A DNA stretch of 64,000 bases from Batkoa obscura (Eukaryota > Entomophthoromycota > Entomophthoromycetes > Entomophthorales > Batkoaceae). The stretch lies in contig JASVEC010000020.1 in NCBI GenBank assembly GCA_030770535.1, forward strand, positions 124,001 to 188,000. The letters run 5' to 3'. How positions within the stretch are numbered: position 1 is the first letter of the stretch; each line of letters begins with the position of its first letter. The notes under the pieces were generated by a model. That model saw only the letters and a list, made by a program, of their open reading frames with translations. It did not search any database and was not told the origin of the DNA. This document shows, piece by piece, positions 1 through 12,740 of this stretch. The position numbers and the translations under genes were made by a program.

Positions 1-7
1 GAACAAT

Positions 8-108
8 TGAGAGTGTTTTTTTTGACTTCATTATTTTTTCCATTTTTTAAGTGCCATTTAAGCCGAAAATTTGTTAGTAAAATTATTAAATACAAAAATA
101 CATCCCCA
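8..108 (-). mobile_element. MITE family A, copy 1
   Basis: About 100 bp, minus orientation. The left end reads GAGAGTGTTTTTTTTGACTTC and the right end TACAAAAATACATCCCCA, which are imperfect inverted ends. The interior carries the family core (CCATTTTTTAAG, TTGTTAGTAAAATT). No coding potential. Confidence 0.75.
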
Positions 109-394
109 TTGGTAAAAATCACTCTCCCATATGTTAAATTATAAAATTAAATTGAAATAATAATTCAATTAATCTTTTTGTATCATTTTTTTGAGTCTTC
201 TATTATTACTAGAGGCTATACCTATATAACGATATTAATAAAGTAAAATATCCTATATTAATGACAAAATAATAAAGAATAATAGTAAAGAATATAAAAG
301 AATAACTCCTGATTTTTATTCAATTTTAATCAAAATAAATAAATACATATAAATAAAATATCCAGCAATCGATATCTACAAGAATATTAAAATC
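109..394. other. gene-free stretch
   Basis: AT-rich DNA between a MITE and the 3' end of the EXO5 gene. I see no further signal apart from what is probably the 3' UTR of EXO5. Confidence 0.5.
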
Positions 395-1547
395 TTAAAT
401 TCTAATTAAAGAATTGGCCATTTTTTCTCTCCATTCACAAATATCAGAAAATTGACAATTACCACATTTATAACTTGCTTCTTCAATATCAGTAACACCA
501 GTTGGACTTCTCTTTTTAAACAAATAATTAAAAGTATCTTGAATTTTAGTTTCTGTTAAATTACTATCAAATTGAAACTCTATTTCTCCAATACTTTTAT
601 TACTACTTTGTTCTTCATATTTGATTGTTAATAAATTAGAAGTTATTGGTAACTTGGCGAAATAACTTAACATTATTAAAAATAGTTGCTTTAATGTTAT
701 TGTTTCAAGTATTTGGGTATCCTTAAATATTAATTTAGCTATGTCGTTTTTGATCAATTTGTTAATAAAAATTTTGGATAGTACTGAATCTTGGTTGCAA
801 TTTTTGAATTTAAAATAACTATCAACGTCAAAAAAGAAAGTATCTTTGGCATCTTCACTATTAACATCATTATCATTATGTCCTTTATTTTCATTCATGT
901 TCATCATTTGTTTACTGTATTCTATCATTTTATCTAACATTCTTTTATAAATCATTAATTGATATTTATGGTTTCTACTTTGGCCTTCCTTTGGTAATTT
1001 TAAACTATACCTTGTCTTAGTCTCAAATATTTTAATACCAACTTTTTCTTTTTCTATTACATCGATAACCCCAACAATAAACTTTATTTTTTCACTATCA
1101 CCCTTTCTTATAAACCCATATATCGGCAATTCTCTACAAATTTCTATTTCATTAAAACAATTAGTGTAATTTTATAATTTTTTATACAGTAAATTTACTT
1201 TTATCTAACAAAGTTTGAATCCTAAGGATACAATCGACTAATTTAAGCGCTTCTCTATCTACATAACTATCTGCTTCAATCGGTAAAACATCATGAATTT
1301 TCAATTCTAATTCCAAATGTCTTTTACTTCCCTCTTCCATTATTTTATTTGGTTTTGGTTTTCCATATAAATTAATATAATTATGTTGACATTCACACCA
1401 TTCTATTTGTACTAAATTAGTAACCGATAATCGATTTTGTCTAATTTGTTTTCGTTTATTCTTATTTTCAATTTCTTGAATAACTTTTAATAATCCTTCA
1501 TCTATACTATCATCACTAATGTATTCAATTTCATTATTATTGTTCAT
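395..1547 (-). CDS. EXO5: Exonuclease V (EXO5/Dem1 family), two exons
   Basis: Exons are 1199-1547 and 395-1143, with a 55-bp intron (GTAAAT donor, CACTAAT branch, TAG acceptor) that rejoins to read ...LLDKKICRELPIYGF. The ~365-aa product is close to the usual family length. Family features are visible: LSVTNLVQIEWCE near residue 45, the PD-(D/E)xK nuclease core (GVIDVIE followed by FETKTR), and a C-terminal KCGNCQFSDICEW cluster. With the N-terminal cysteine, these cysteines would hold a 4Fe-4S cluster. EXO5 proteins are single-strand DNA exonucleases; the yeast member maintains mitochondrial DNA and the animal one aids nuclear repair. I see no clear mitochondrial presequence. The gene is divergent from NDK, sharing ~220 bp of promoter. 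Confidence 0.88.
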
Positions 1548-1771
1548 TATCTCAAATTTTAGTTTTAAAAAAGCTAAAGAATAGGAATTACAATTATCTT
1601 TGACATTTACTAAATTTAAAATTTTCTTAATAAATTCAAATCTCCCATAAAAGTGTACAATTTAGGATCAAAACTAAACCAGCTTACGTTATCTGTCAAT
1701 AAACCTATAAAAGCTATCCAACCCAATTTATAAAGATAAAGTTTCTCAAACTTAAATAACATCTAGCAAAA
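1548..1771. promoter_or_regulatory. shared EXO5/NDK promoter region
   Basis: This 224-bp divergent intergenic region carries TATAAAAG at 1706-1713, 59 bp before the NDK start. A second TTTATAAAG lies near 1728. Assignment to NDK rests on spacing. Confidence 0.5.
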
Positions 1772-2218
1772 ATGGAACAAACTTATATCATGGTCAAACC
1801 CGATGGTGTCCAACGTGGTCTCGTTGGTGAAATCATTAAACGTTTTGAAAACCGTGGTTTTCAATTATTAGCTCTTCAATTATTGACCCCAACCCGTCAA
1901 CATTTAGAAAATCACTATTCTGATTTATCTTCCAAGCCATTCTTCCCATCTTTAATTGACTATATGCTTAGTGGCCCAGTTGTTGGTATGGTTTGGTCCG
2001 GTAAAAACGTTGTTAAGACCGGTCGTGTCATGTTAGGTGAAACTAACCCATTAGCTTCTGCCCCAGGTACCATCCGTGGTGATTATGCTATTGATGTAGG
2101 AAGAAACATTTGCCATGGTTCTGACTCTGTCGAATCTGCCCAAAAAGAAATTGCTCTCTGGTTTCCCAATGGTGTTGCCAGCTATCAATCTCCATTGGCC
2201 AAGCTCGTCTACGAGTAA
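1772..2218 (+). CDS. NDK1: Nucleoside diphosphate kinase, intronless
   Basis: A 148-aa protein, full length for the family. It transfers the gamma phosphate from NTPs to NDPs through a phosphohistidine. The N-terminus ([15 protein letters not shown]) and the active-site stretch [12 protein letters not shown] are intact, with the catalytic His at about residue 115. No presequence is seen, so a cytosolic enzyme is likely. Codon use is biased toward C- and T-ending codons (GGT, ACC, GTC, CCA), as in highly expressed genes, and unlike its AT-rich neighbours. It has no introns, whereas nearly all neighbours do. An AATAAA-like signal (TTTAATAAAG) follows the stop directly. Confidence 0.97.
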   Translation: MEQTYIMVKPDGVQRGLVGEIIKRFENRGFQLLALQLLTPTRQHLENHYSDLSSKPFFPSLIDYMLSGPVVGMVWSGKNVVKTGRVMLGETNPLASAPGTIRGDYAIDVGRNICHGSDSVESAQKEIALWFPNGVASYQSPLAKLVYE

Positions 2219-2588
2219 ACTTTAATAAAGTTTATATTTGTATAATTTAAAAACATCAAGACTTTAAAATTGTTATTTATATTACTTTAATTCCCTTTTA
2301 TACTTTTTCTCCTAATGGATTTTTTGATTATGAAAGGATAATCTGGGATCCTATTAAACATTATAATATACATGAGGGTGTCTTTGTTTTGATGTTTGAC
2401 TAATAGTTTTTTCAGAGTTTATATATGAAAATTACCATATAAATAAGCCCAAAAAAGATATTTATTAAATTATAGATCTTATTTAAAATAATATAAACAT
2501 AAAGAATAAATAAATATAACATTTTAAAAAAAAAGAGTACAATAATTTCTATTATAATAATATTTTTACTAAACATATCAATTCTGAT
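2219..2588. other. convergent 3' intergenic region, NDK/RUVBL2
   Basis: AT-rich DNA between the 3' ends of two convergent genes. It presumably holds both 3' UTRs. I see no repeat or RNA signal. Confidence 0.5.
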
Positions 2589-4409
<1,821 letters not shown>

Positions 4410-5057
4410 TTTTTTGTTAAGTGGATTAAAAATGGATCTGTGTTTTTTTTGAATTTTTTTATTTTGTTTTTGAGTTTTTGAGTTTTTGATTATGCAAAAG
4501 AATTTTGGATTTTAAATGTTTTTAAAATTGGTTTAGTTAGGTAAATTATAAATATAATTTTTATCAAGAAATTAGAATTAAAATTAAAGATGTCAACAAA
4601 AGTTTAACATACTGTTTTTTTGTAAATAAAATATTTACTTCTGTAGTTAAATAGATGATATGTGCTACTGGGCTATAACTTATTTATAATTAATAGAAAG
4701 CATAATACAATAAATCTCGCTATAAAACCTTAATTTGAATTATTATTAGATAAGTAATTATTTAATGTATTATATAAAATAGTAGTGATATATATTTTAT
4801 TTCAAAATAGTATTTTATCATATTAGACAAAAACAAATTATTTTAATAATCTAAATAACAAAATAAAACGTTAAGTAAAATTAGTTATACTAAAAAACAT
4901 AAAATTTGATTTAAAAATTTTTAATAAAAAAATCTTGTTGATTAAGAGGTAAATCTAATAAATTTTAAAACTAAATAAAAACATTGACCTTAATTATATA
5001 TAAACATTAAACATAATATTAAATTACCTATCCTAAGCTTTTATTGTAAGCTCCAAT
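4410..5057. other. gene-free stretch
   Basis: 648 bp between the RUVBL2 start and the Rieske stop, both on the minus strand. It should hold the RUVBL2 promoter and the Rieske 3' UTR. Only AT-rich sequence is seen, with no repeat or coding remnant. Confidence 0.5.
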
Positions 5058-5965
5058 TTAACCAATAATGAGTTTACCCTCAGCATCATTGAAATTATAT
5101 TCTGGAATTTCTAAATTTAATGGGGCAGGACCTTGACGAATACGTCCAGAAATATCATAATGAGAACCATGACAAGGGCAATACCATCCACCAAAATCAC
5201 CAGCTTCACCTAATGGCACACATCCTAAATGAGTACAGATACCTAACATAACTAACCATTCTGGACGTTTAGCACGATCAGCATCCGATTGAGGATCACG
5301 TAAAGTAGAGACATCAATATTGTTAGCATCTTCAATTTCATCAGCAGTACGATGACGAATGAAGACTGGTTTACCACGCCATTTAATTACTAAATTTTTA
5401 CCTTCTGGGATAGCGTTCATGTCAATTTCAACTTTAGCTAAAGCCAACACATCAGCTGAAGCAGCCATATTTGCTAAGAAATCTTGAACAGTATTTTTAG
5501 CAGCAGCAGCAGCTAATACACCAGTACTTCCTACCATAAAATAGCTAAAGGTACGGTTAGCAAAGTCTCCAGAGAAATTACGATAATCATCAAAGTTAGG
5601 GATTTTAGTAGTATCTTGAGCAACAACTGGGGCGGTAGAAAATAGTCTTCTTTGGTTGACAAAGTTAGCGGAAGCTAAAAAAAATTGAAATTAATATTTT
5701 TGTTTATAATTTTTATCTTCATTTTCTTATTTTTAATTATTGTAATGTAGTGAAATGTACCAGTATAATATTTGTTGACTACATCTCCATTGGTATTTGT
5801 AGAGTTGTTATAACCCCACTCCTTAGCATTTAATGAAGTTTTACCTAAACTTGGAACTACTTGTGTCGCCTTTTTAGACCAAGCACTTTTGGTTAATGGA
5901 GAAGTATGAACAGTGCTGTTAACCAGGTTGGTAGAAAGCTTTGAAAATAATGAGTTGGCAGTCAT
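5058..5965 (-). CDS. RIP1: Cytochrome bc1 Rieske iron-sulfur protein, mitochondrial, two exons
   Basis: Exons are 5761-5965 and 5058-5674, joined by an 86-bp intron that restores ...NKYYTASANFVNQRR. About 273 aa. The first ~75 residues are rich in Ser/Thr/Lys/Asn with few acids, as in a mitochondrial presequence. RNFSGDFANRTFSYFMVGSTGVLAAAA-type sequence then gives the hinge and single membrane anchor. The C-terminal Rieske fold has both cluster motifs, CTHLGC and CPCHGSH, so all four 2Fe-2S ligands are present. It moves electrons from ubiquinol to cytochrome c1 in complex III. CCAAT boxes lie upstream. Confidence 0.96.
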
Positions 5966-6992
5966 TTTATGGCTTTAATTTTCTTTAATGAACTATTAAT
6001 TTATTGACATTGAATATTATAATATTTAATTTACTTTTAATTACTTTGAACTAAAGTTTCGATGCTAAAATTAATTAGATTATCTTTGATTGCTATCTTT
6101 TAGGATTGAACGAATGTTAAATTTAAAGTCAATGTTGATTGGCTGATTAAATCAGCTCCATTTTTTTGATTTTAAAAATTGATTTGATTAAATCTAAAAA
6201 ATCATCATGGAATTTCGATACTCCAATCAGAGCCAATAAAATAGCTATAACGCTCTATTGTCTACCAATCATATCGGTAGGGTTTAATATAAAGGCGGAT
6301 GGAATAAGCATAGACTAATTATGGGATTATCTTGTCAAAGAGTAATAGAAAAGTATTATTATCCATATAGTATATATTTGATATAATATTACATTTATTT
6401 TTAAAAACAAAATTCTCATTTGTATAATATATTTAAATGGTTCATAATTACTATTTTGGTTTAGAAGATTTTTTCATGCTTTAGACAAATCAAGGACTCT
6501 ATGTCTTAGTATTAAAGATGTTTATTATTCAACGTTTTGAACCAAACAGACATTTTTTTACTTAATTCTCAATGAAAATATTTATCTTTTAAATAGCCTA
6601 AAAAGTGAACAAAATAGTTTGATGAGAATCACATTCCTGTATGAGGCTCTATATCAAAGCAAAGCGGGTAATGGTTTGAATTTTTCTCTTTAGCCATAAA
6701 TGACTATGCCTATGTTATTTATTTGGGATTTAGTATTTTTATGTTAAGAAACTTCAATAACCAATATATATTACGCCAAAAAAACTCTATGCTAAAGCTA
6801 AGTTAAAAAGTTGCTCAAATGCATTAAAAACATGACGTTAGCAAAATTTATCAATGACTCTACTTTCGGCATTAATATGATAAAAGTATTTAATGACTAT
6901 AACATCTATAAAAAATCAATATCTGAAAAATTACCAACTTAAAATAGTCAATTCCATATTAACTTCTTTTTTACTTTATATTCTTAAAAAAA
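5966..6992. other. gene-free stretch upstream of the Rieske gene
   Basis: About 1 kb. The part next to the Rieske start carries the CCAAT cluster listed separately. The rest (about 6300-6990) is plain AT-rich DNA; I see no gene, repeat or RNA in it. Confidence 0.5.
6138..6269. promoter_or_regulatory. cluster of four CCAAT boxes upstream of the Rieske gene
   Basis: ATTGG at 6138-6142 (AGCCAATCA on the minus strand) and CCAAT at 6223-6227, 6233-6237 and 6265-6269. They lie 170-305 bp upstream of the Rieske ATG. CCAATCA matches the Hap2/3/5 (NF-Y) site that controls respiratory genes in fungi. The link to this gene is inferred from position. Confidence 0.45.
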
Positions 6993-7438
6993 TTATTGGG
7001 CATCTTTACGAGAAGAAACATATTTAATAGCGTCTTGAACGGATCTAATTTCATCAGCATCATGGTCTGGAATTTCAATAGAAAACTCCTCTTCAATAGC
7101 CATAACAACTTCAACATTATCTAAACTATCTAATTTAAGATCTTTAGTGAAATGAGCTTCAGGTGTAATCTAAAAAATTCATATTAATTTTTACAGTAAA
7201 AAAAGATGAAATAATAACTTACATTTTTAGCATCGATCTTTTCATAACTTTCTAATACTTTAAAAATACGACTCTGGATATCGTTAGTGCTTAAACCAGC
7301 ATCAGTACTATAAGCTCTTAAACTAACTGGAGCTAATTTTGTTGGATTATAAACTTTAAAGCTAGCTCTGTTTAAATTGGCTACTTTAGTTACGTTAATT
7401 CTTTGACTAATAGCTTTGAGTGAACGTACAAATGACAT
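6993..7438 (-). CDS. ACP1: Mitochondrial acyl carrier protein (complex I NDUFAB1-type), two exons
   Basis: Exons are 7223-7438 and 6993-7169; the 53-bp intron rejoins DAKN/ITPEAHF. About 130 aa. The first ~45 residues are basic and Ser-rich ([19 protein letters not shown]), a mitochondrial presequence. The carrier domain follows, with the phosphopantetheine site [19 protein letters not shown]; the serine is intact. It carries acyl chains in mitochondrial fatty-acid and lipoate synthesis and, in other species, is also part of complex I and the Fe-S assembly complex. Divergent from the CHORD-like gene. Confidence 0.95.
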
Positions 7439-7680
7439 TTTAATTTTAGTATTTTATAAAAATTAAACTTTTATTTGAAATCCTTGATCGATGTTATAGC
7501 TCTTAGTTGCTGTGTTAACCAATAATCGTTGCCAATTATATTTTAAAATTATTCACCATTTGTTAAAGATGATCAAATCAAATCGTAGAATTGAATCTAT
7601 GGGATTTTCTCAAAAAGTACAACCAAAAGCCTAAAACAAACTAATGACATCACGCGATGTAATGGTTTTACAGTATTTTA
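7439..7680. promoter_or_regulatory. shared ACP1 / CHORD-like promoter region
   Basis: 242-bp divergent region with CCAAT boxes at 7519-7523 and 7532-7536 on the plus strand. Their presence upstream of a mitochondrial gene parallels the Rieske promoter. No clear TATA box. Confidence 0.4.
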
Positions 7681-7923
7681 TTGAAAATGTTGTGTAAAAG
7701 GTGTCATATCGAATACAAACAAGAAGAAAACAAACCCGATTCTTGCCAGTTTCATAGTGACTTATTTGTTTGTAGGCCCCATCCTGCCAACCATTATGTA
7801 TATGAAATTGATGATAGTAAGTTAGATGAAATGAAGGATTGGGAAGCTAAATTTTGGGATTGTTGTGGTAGAGAAGACGAATATGCTGAAGGTTGTAAAA
7901 CTTCGTTTCATGTTCCTTATTAG
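7681..7923 (+). CDS. Small CHORD-like zinc-binding protein
   Basis: An 80-aa intronless ORF. The spacing CKRCHIEY...CQFH...WDCCG...GC...H resembles a single CHORD (cysteine- and histidine-rich) zinc module: an N-terminal Cys pair, C-x-FH, a W-x-CC core and a final GC...H. True CHORD proteins have two modules and bind Hsp90/Sgt1. This one has a single module with a longer insert before the W-x-CC core, so it may be a distinct zinc mini-protein. Translation may start at Met1 or Met3. Upstream context is a bidirectional promoter with ACP1. The precise role is unknown. Confidence 0.72.
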   Translation: MKMLCKRCHIEYKQEENKPDSCQFHSDLFVCRPHPANHYVYEIDDSKLDEMKDWEAKFWDCCGREDEYAEGCKTSFHVPY

Positions 7924-8400
7924 TGATCTTTGGCTATCTGTATGCTTTTAGTACTTATTAATTATTTACTTTTTAATGCTTTTTATCAAATTGTTAATAT
8001 TTTAAATAAATCTTTTTCGGTTATCTTCATTTTTATTAACTGCTATATATCATGCTATAAAATGACACTGTATTAGATTCTACTCTATTTTGCCTAAATT
8101 GCTAGAAGCTATGCTTAGAATTTAAATGAGTTTAAAACTTTATAGCATACATTAAGCATCTTTATCTTTATAGGCTTAATTTTAAATTAACTTCAAATTT
8201 TCAGTAGTATAGCTTTTGTTATGTAAAAGGTATTATAAATTTTTAGTATTTTTATTTTCAATAAGTAACTATGTCTATAACTTTGATAATTTATCTTTTT
8301 AGACTTAAAATTTAAATCTAGTTTCAGCCTATTAAAACTATAAAAACTAAGAACAAAGAGTATAAAAGCATCTTTTTTAAACAAATTTTAATCTAGTAAA
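7924..8400. other. gene-free stretch
   Basis: 477 bp, AT-rich, between the CHORD-like gene and the next plus-strand gene. I see nothing in it beyond presumptive UTR and promoter. Confidence 0.5.
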
Positions 8401-9543
8401 ATGAGCCTTGCTATTAACAAAAAAGAAAAAGAGAATGAAATACCTAAAATACCCATAGAAAGTTACAATGATATCAATTATATCCTTGGTAATTTACACC
8501 GGAAAACAATTGAGTTAGTAAAAGAAGAATTACCAGACGCGAAAGAAAATGATCTGGATTATGGGGTTAGTTGTAAACTATTAAAAAAGGTGAGTCAAAT
8601 AAAAGCCAAAATAATTTTAAGTTAATGACGATGTACTGTAGTGGATATCAGCAGTAATAGAGTCATGCGGTAAAAACGTATTAGTAAACGGTATGGAATT
8701 CGATAGAAATAAGATTGGAGCGGACAGTAATATTTTCTTACAATTTTTGAATATTAACTTTAATCTACTTTAGGGTATGAACCATTTGATGAAGAGCTTC
8801 AAAATGAAGTCGAAAGACTACAATTTAAAAGGGACATGCTGTTAGCTAAAGTTTGTTCTAAACGTAAAAGCATTTCTCAACAGTTTGAACAGAATGTTAA
8901 GAAATTGTTGACATTGGAGGTTAAAGAAGTTCGTGAGTTAAATCCTTTAGAAGCTTTGCCTGAAATTAAAAATATACCTTCAATAAAAGGCTTAGATCAA
9001 ATGAGTATTGTTTATATTATTGTTGATACTCATTATTTATTTTTAATTATAGCACCTATTGTAATAAATGAACGAACTAAAGAAACGATTAAAAAGATAA
9101 GAGTTAAAATGGAAAAGCTGTATGAGGTAAATAAATTATAATAACATTTTACATAATATAAACCTTCTTAAAAGAACATACCAGAAACAAAAAGGAATTT
9201 AGCAGATACAGTACAAACCCTTAAAGATATACGACATAGCAATGAGCTACGTAAGCGTATGGAAAACTATTCACAGCTTGAACCGGAAGAATTAAGAGAA
9301 TATTACAATCCAAAGGCCGATATCGTTACTTTTGAAGACCCTTATATGGACATTGAAGCAATCGATTTTAAAAAAATGCAGGATTTGGAAGAAACTAAAA
9401 TGGAGGTTACTGGTTCTGTAGCCCCTACCCTTTCAACTCGCTACCTTCATAAGCTAAATACTAGGTTAAGGAGACGAAGTCTGTCATTTAGTGGTATAAA
9501 TATCGATACTGATCCTGAAACTAAAGAAGATAGCAATCAATAA
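8401..9543 (+). CDS. Probable kinetochore protein Mis14/Nsl1, five exons
   Basis: Exons are 8401-8589, 8642-8726, 8774-9004, 9053-9126 and 9175-9543, all joins in frame; 315 aa. The middle reads VLVNGMEFDRNKIGADRYEPFDEEL followed by a predicted helix with CSKRKSISQQF. An NG...YEPFDEEL segment followed by a long helix is the pattern I associate with Mis14/Nsl1 of the MIND (Mis12) kinetochore complex. The rest is helical and charged, with a basic tail (RLRRRSLSFSG). The family call rests on this short motif plus size and helical make-up. Other coiled-coil nuclear proteins are possible. The exon structure itself is well supported. Confidence 0.6.
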
Positions 9544-10028
9544 GTAAGAATTACTTCTATTTATTTTAAATAAACTACAAATATATTTAATAATATGTAA
9601 AAACTATTTTCAGTCTTGATCTTTGAAAAGGTATATAGTAAAATACACTATCAACAATCAAAATAATCGAATTTCACTTATCTGGCCCTGTAATTTAAGT
9701 TACGTAGCTAGTATATTAATGTGGAAAAAAAGACCAATATAAGTATTCCTTGATATTAAACCAATTATTCAAACCCTTTTTATGACAATTAGTAGTTACA
9801 ATAAACGTTATAAACACTTGTTTTAAATAACTCTACTGATATAGTTAAAAAAACCAACATAACGCATGATACTAATATCAAACTGCTCAAAAAATAGGAA
9901 ATACTTTCAAAAAACCATTTCTATATTATTTTTAAAATAAACGTCTTTATGACTACTTTCTAAATTTAATTTTTACAAAGGCTAGAAATCCACTTTACAA
10001 ATCCACTTTATAAATATTAAATCATCCT
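9544..10028. other. convergent intergenic region
   Basis: 485 bp between two convergent genes. It should hold both 3' UTRs. No repeat, RNA or coding remnant seen. Confidence 0.5.
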
Positions 10029-11114
10029 TTATTGTCCTTGAGCTGGAGCAACTTCCTCATTGTTGGTTAACTCTGCAAATTCGGAAGCATGATTTTGGAC
10101 CTTATTATCAATTAAATTATGTAAAGCAATAATTGAGCGAACCAAAGAAGCAAGGTATATCAATAAAGCATGGTCATTTGTTTTTCTAGTAATAGAAGTA
10201 GCGATTGCACCAAGGTCGATATTTGGAAGCAAAGAAAAAATAGTTTGTAAATTAGTTAATATTGCTTGATTTGGTGGAAGTGCACCTTCTTCGACCCTTT
10301 TAATATAATTACTGATCTCTGTTAATCGATTGTGAAGTCCTTGCAAAGAACGCACTTGTCCAGTAAGTCGAGTTGAAAGGGATCCTACTGCATTATCTTT
10401 AATATCACGTAGAAGGTGTTCTACACCTATTTCCTCTGCTTCTTCTGCACCGATTGATGAAGGGATATGAGTAAATGTTTTACTGGCTGATTTTCCATCC
10501 TAAAATTGTCAAAATTAAAAAGAAAGTATCAAGTAAAAGCTTACTTGCAAAATTTCTTCGACCGAAAAATAGGCATTAATGGGTATAGTTGCAGTAGTAG
10601 GCTTTACATCAACAATGATTAATACTGGATTACTCGTGTAGCGTTTAAATAAATCATTTATCATCAAATCAGAAGAACGAAGTTTGGGTCCAGTATGATA
10701 CCACCCAATCATTTTTTCTTTAGCTATAAAATATTTAGGAAAAACATCTAACGGTTGATACTTAATAAATTACCATTAACTTTTCTAAACATAGCATCCA
10801 TATTTTCTACATAATTATGGTCCAAAAACCAAACTGAAGGATCTTTTTCATCCTCTTCAAATGGAACTAATTTAAAAAATAAATAAATCATAGCAATAAA
10901 ATACTCTTTTTGATTTACCAGCGAATGAATTAGCTACATTTACTTGACCACCGTCAAACTGTCCTAATAAAATTCCAACCACTCTTTTGCGAGTGTTTTT
11001 AGCAGAGCGGTTGTAATGATCTACTACTGAAAGCAATACTAATGGATGAACAATGACCTCCGTTGGTGTTGGCGCGCTTATATTTAATAATCCAATTTCA
11101 CGATTTTCTCCCAT
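10029..11114 (-). CDS. RPN8: 26S proteasome regulatory subunit Rpn8 (PSMD7), four exons
   Basis: Exons are 10919-11114, 10774-10866, 10545-10723 and 10029-10499. I take the ATG at 11114 ([10 protein letters not shown]); the in-frame codons upstream lack an ATG. The N-terminal MPN domain shows [27 protein letters not shown] and [13 protein letters not shown]. The last segment lacks the full HxH...D zinc set of the active Rpn11, which is normal for Rpn8. The C-terminal helices ([19 protein letters not shown]) form the lid helical bundle. It pairs with Rpn11 in the proteasome lid. About 312 aa, usual length apart from a shorter acidic/basic tail. Confidence 0.96.
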
Positions 11115-11354
11115 TTTATTGTACAACTAAAAAACAATCTTTGTAAATATCTAGTTTAATAAGCTGATACACTATAAACTCAATGTTAAGCTGTGGTTGG
11201 TTAAATATAGCCTTATAGCCAATAACATTAAAAATTGCTTTTAGGATGACGTTTTAGAAATTTCTTATAATCAGTGACGAATAGAGACTAAGCATCCCAC
11301 AATGAAAATTTGCACACAAAGTTACTATTTAAGGCAAGCACTCTCTTATTAAAC

Positions 11355-11648
11355 TTTGAGTCACTTAAAAGCTTACATGTTTGGGTATACTAGATCAGGA
11401 TTTAGTCCTGCAATTAAGTCCCAAGGGAAGGTCTGAGAAAAGCCGCCAATTATAACTTGTTATATTTGGACTCTCGAGAGGAGACAGTGTTATTAACATA
11501 ACCTTGTGCAAAAAGTAAGCTGCTTGCGAGTTGAAACGATGTACAAGGGGCAATGCTTTAACGCATTTAGTGTAATTTGTAAGGCAACTGATAAGCTTAT
11601 CCTTATCGGTTGTAACTCAATTCAGACTACTCTTTGAGTGACTCCATA
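11355..11648 (+). ncRNA. RPR1: Nuclear RNase P RNA
   Basis: An island of more mixed base composition with the eukaryotic RNase P signatures. CR-I is CCAAGGGAAGGTCTGAG at about 11421-11437. CR-V is ACTCAATTCAGACTACT at 11616-11632. GTCTGA and TCAGAC can pair to form P4. The ends pair as P1: GAGTCACTTAAAAG from 11358 with CTCTTTGAGTGACTC ending near 11645. A hairpin CAGGA-TTTAG-TCCTG lies between P1 and CR-I. Both conserved blocks match human H1 RNA almost letter for letter, which argues against RNase MRP. The RNA is about 290 nt and would process tRNA 5' ends. T-runs near 11665-11685 could terminate Pol III. Exact ends are approximate. Confidence 0.9.
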
Positions 11649-12255
11649 ATAATATTTACAGAAATTTTGACTTTATTGGCTTTTTTATACAACTTGCTTT
11701 TTTATTTTATAAATGGTGTAACATTTACATCTGGTCTTAAATTTTCTTTCACTTACAATTATTTTAAAATCATGAGTTAAATATAAATGCTACAAAAACA
11801 ACTGTTTATTTAATCGATATCAGGCTAATCCATATTGGATGACACTTTTTTCATTTTTCTATCCACTTTTGACATAGTGTAAACTAAGAAGCATTATTAA
11901 TGAAATATTGTAACAAACATTTATAGTGTAAATTACAGATTCAAACTAAAATATAGAATTCTATTTTATTTTGGCCAAGTTTTTAACTTAAATAGAGCTT
12001 GCTATCCCATGATCATTAGATTAGTTTTGTAGCTTAGCTTTAAGTATAAAGTAGCAATACAGTATCTTTAAGTTTCATAAGATAATCCTTATTAGCAATT
12101 CATGAATATAGTTAATATTTGAATTCAATGATGTTTTGAAACTTTATACTAGATATTTTAAAAAATGTATATTAAGTCAGAGAGTTCAAATTAAGCAATT
12201 TTTAGAGTTTCTGAATTTGATAAAACTATGTTAGGTTTTAGTTCTTACAAGGATA
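11649..12255. other. gene-free stretch
   Basis: About 600 bp of AT-rich DNA between the RNase P RNA gene and the first MITE of the repeat-rich section. Nothing recognised. Confidence 0.5.
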
Positions 12256-12356
12256 TGGGGATGTATTTTTGTATTTAAGAATTTTACTAACGAATTTTCC
12301 GCTTAAATAGTGCTTAAAAAATGGAAAAAACAATGAAGTCAAAAAAAACACTCCCA
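12256..12356 (+). mobile_element. MITE family A, copy 2 (near-consensus)
   Basis: 101 bp, starting TGGGGATGTATTTTTGTATT and ending AAAAAAAACACTCCCA, flanked on both sides by TA. One of the best-preserved copies, useful as a family reference. Confidence 0.85.
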
Positions 12357-12686
12357 TATATTGGTTATTTAAGGTTATTTTATAACAGTGAAATAACTTT
12401 ATGGTATCAGTTTGGAATTATTTTGTTGCAATAACAAAAACAAAAAGGTACATAAAGGAATTGAAATAACGATAATGAAGATTGGAAAACCGATATATTT
12501 TATTACAGTATATTACTGAGTAATGCTAAATCAATGAAATTGAATTTTTTACTATTTGTATTGGGACCTTCTTTATTGATTAATGGGATCCCTACTCCTA
12601 AAGCAAATATAACTCAGCCTGAAAAAATTCTAAGCAATATCAGTAAGCTAGAGGAAACAAGGTTTAAAGAGAAAAAGCAGGAAAAA

Positions 12687-12740
12687 GAAATTAAAAAGAA
12701 ATTAAAAAGAAATTAAAAAGAAATTAAAAAGAAATTAAAA
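12687..12740 (+). repeat. 11-bp tandem repeat in the S41 pseudogene
   Basis: Five copies of GAAATTAAAAA in the Lys-rich segment after the signal peptide. The unit is not a multiple of three, so a change in copy number shifts frame. Confidence 0.8.
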
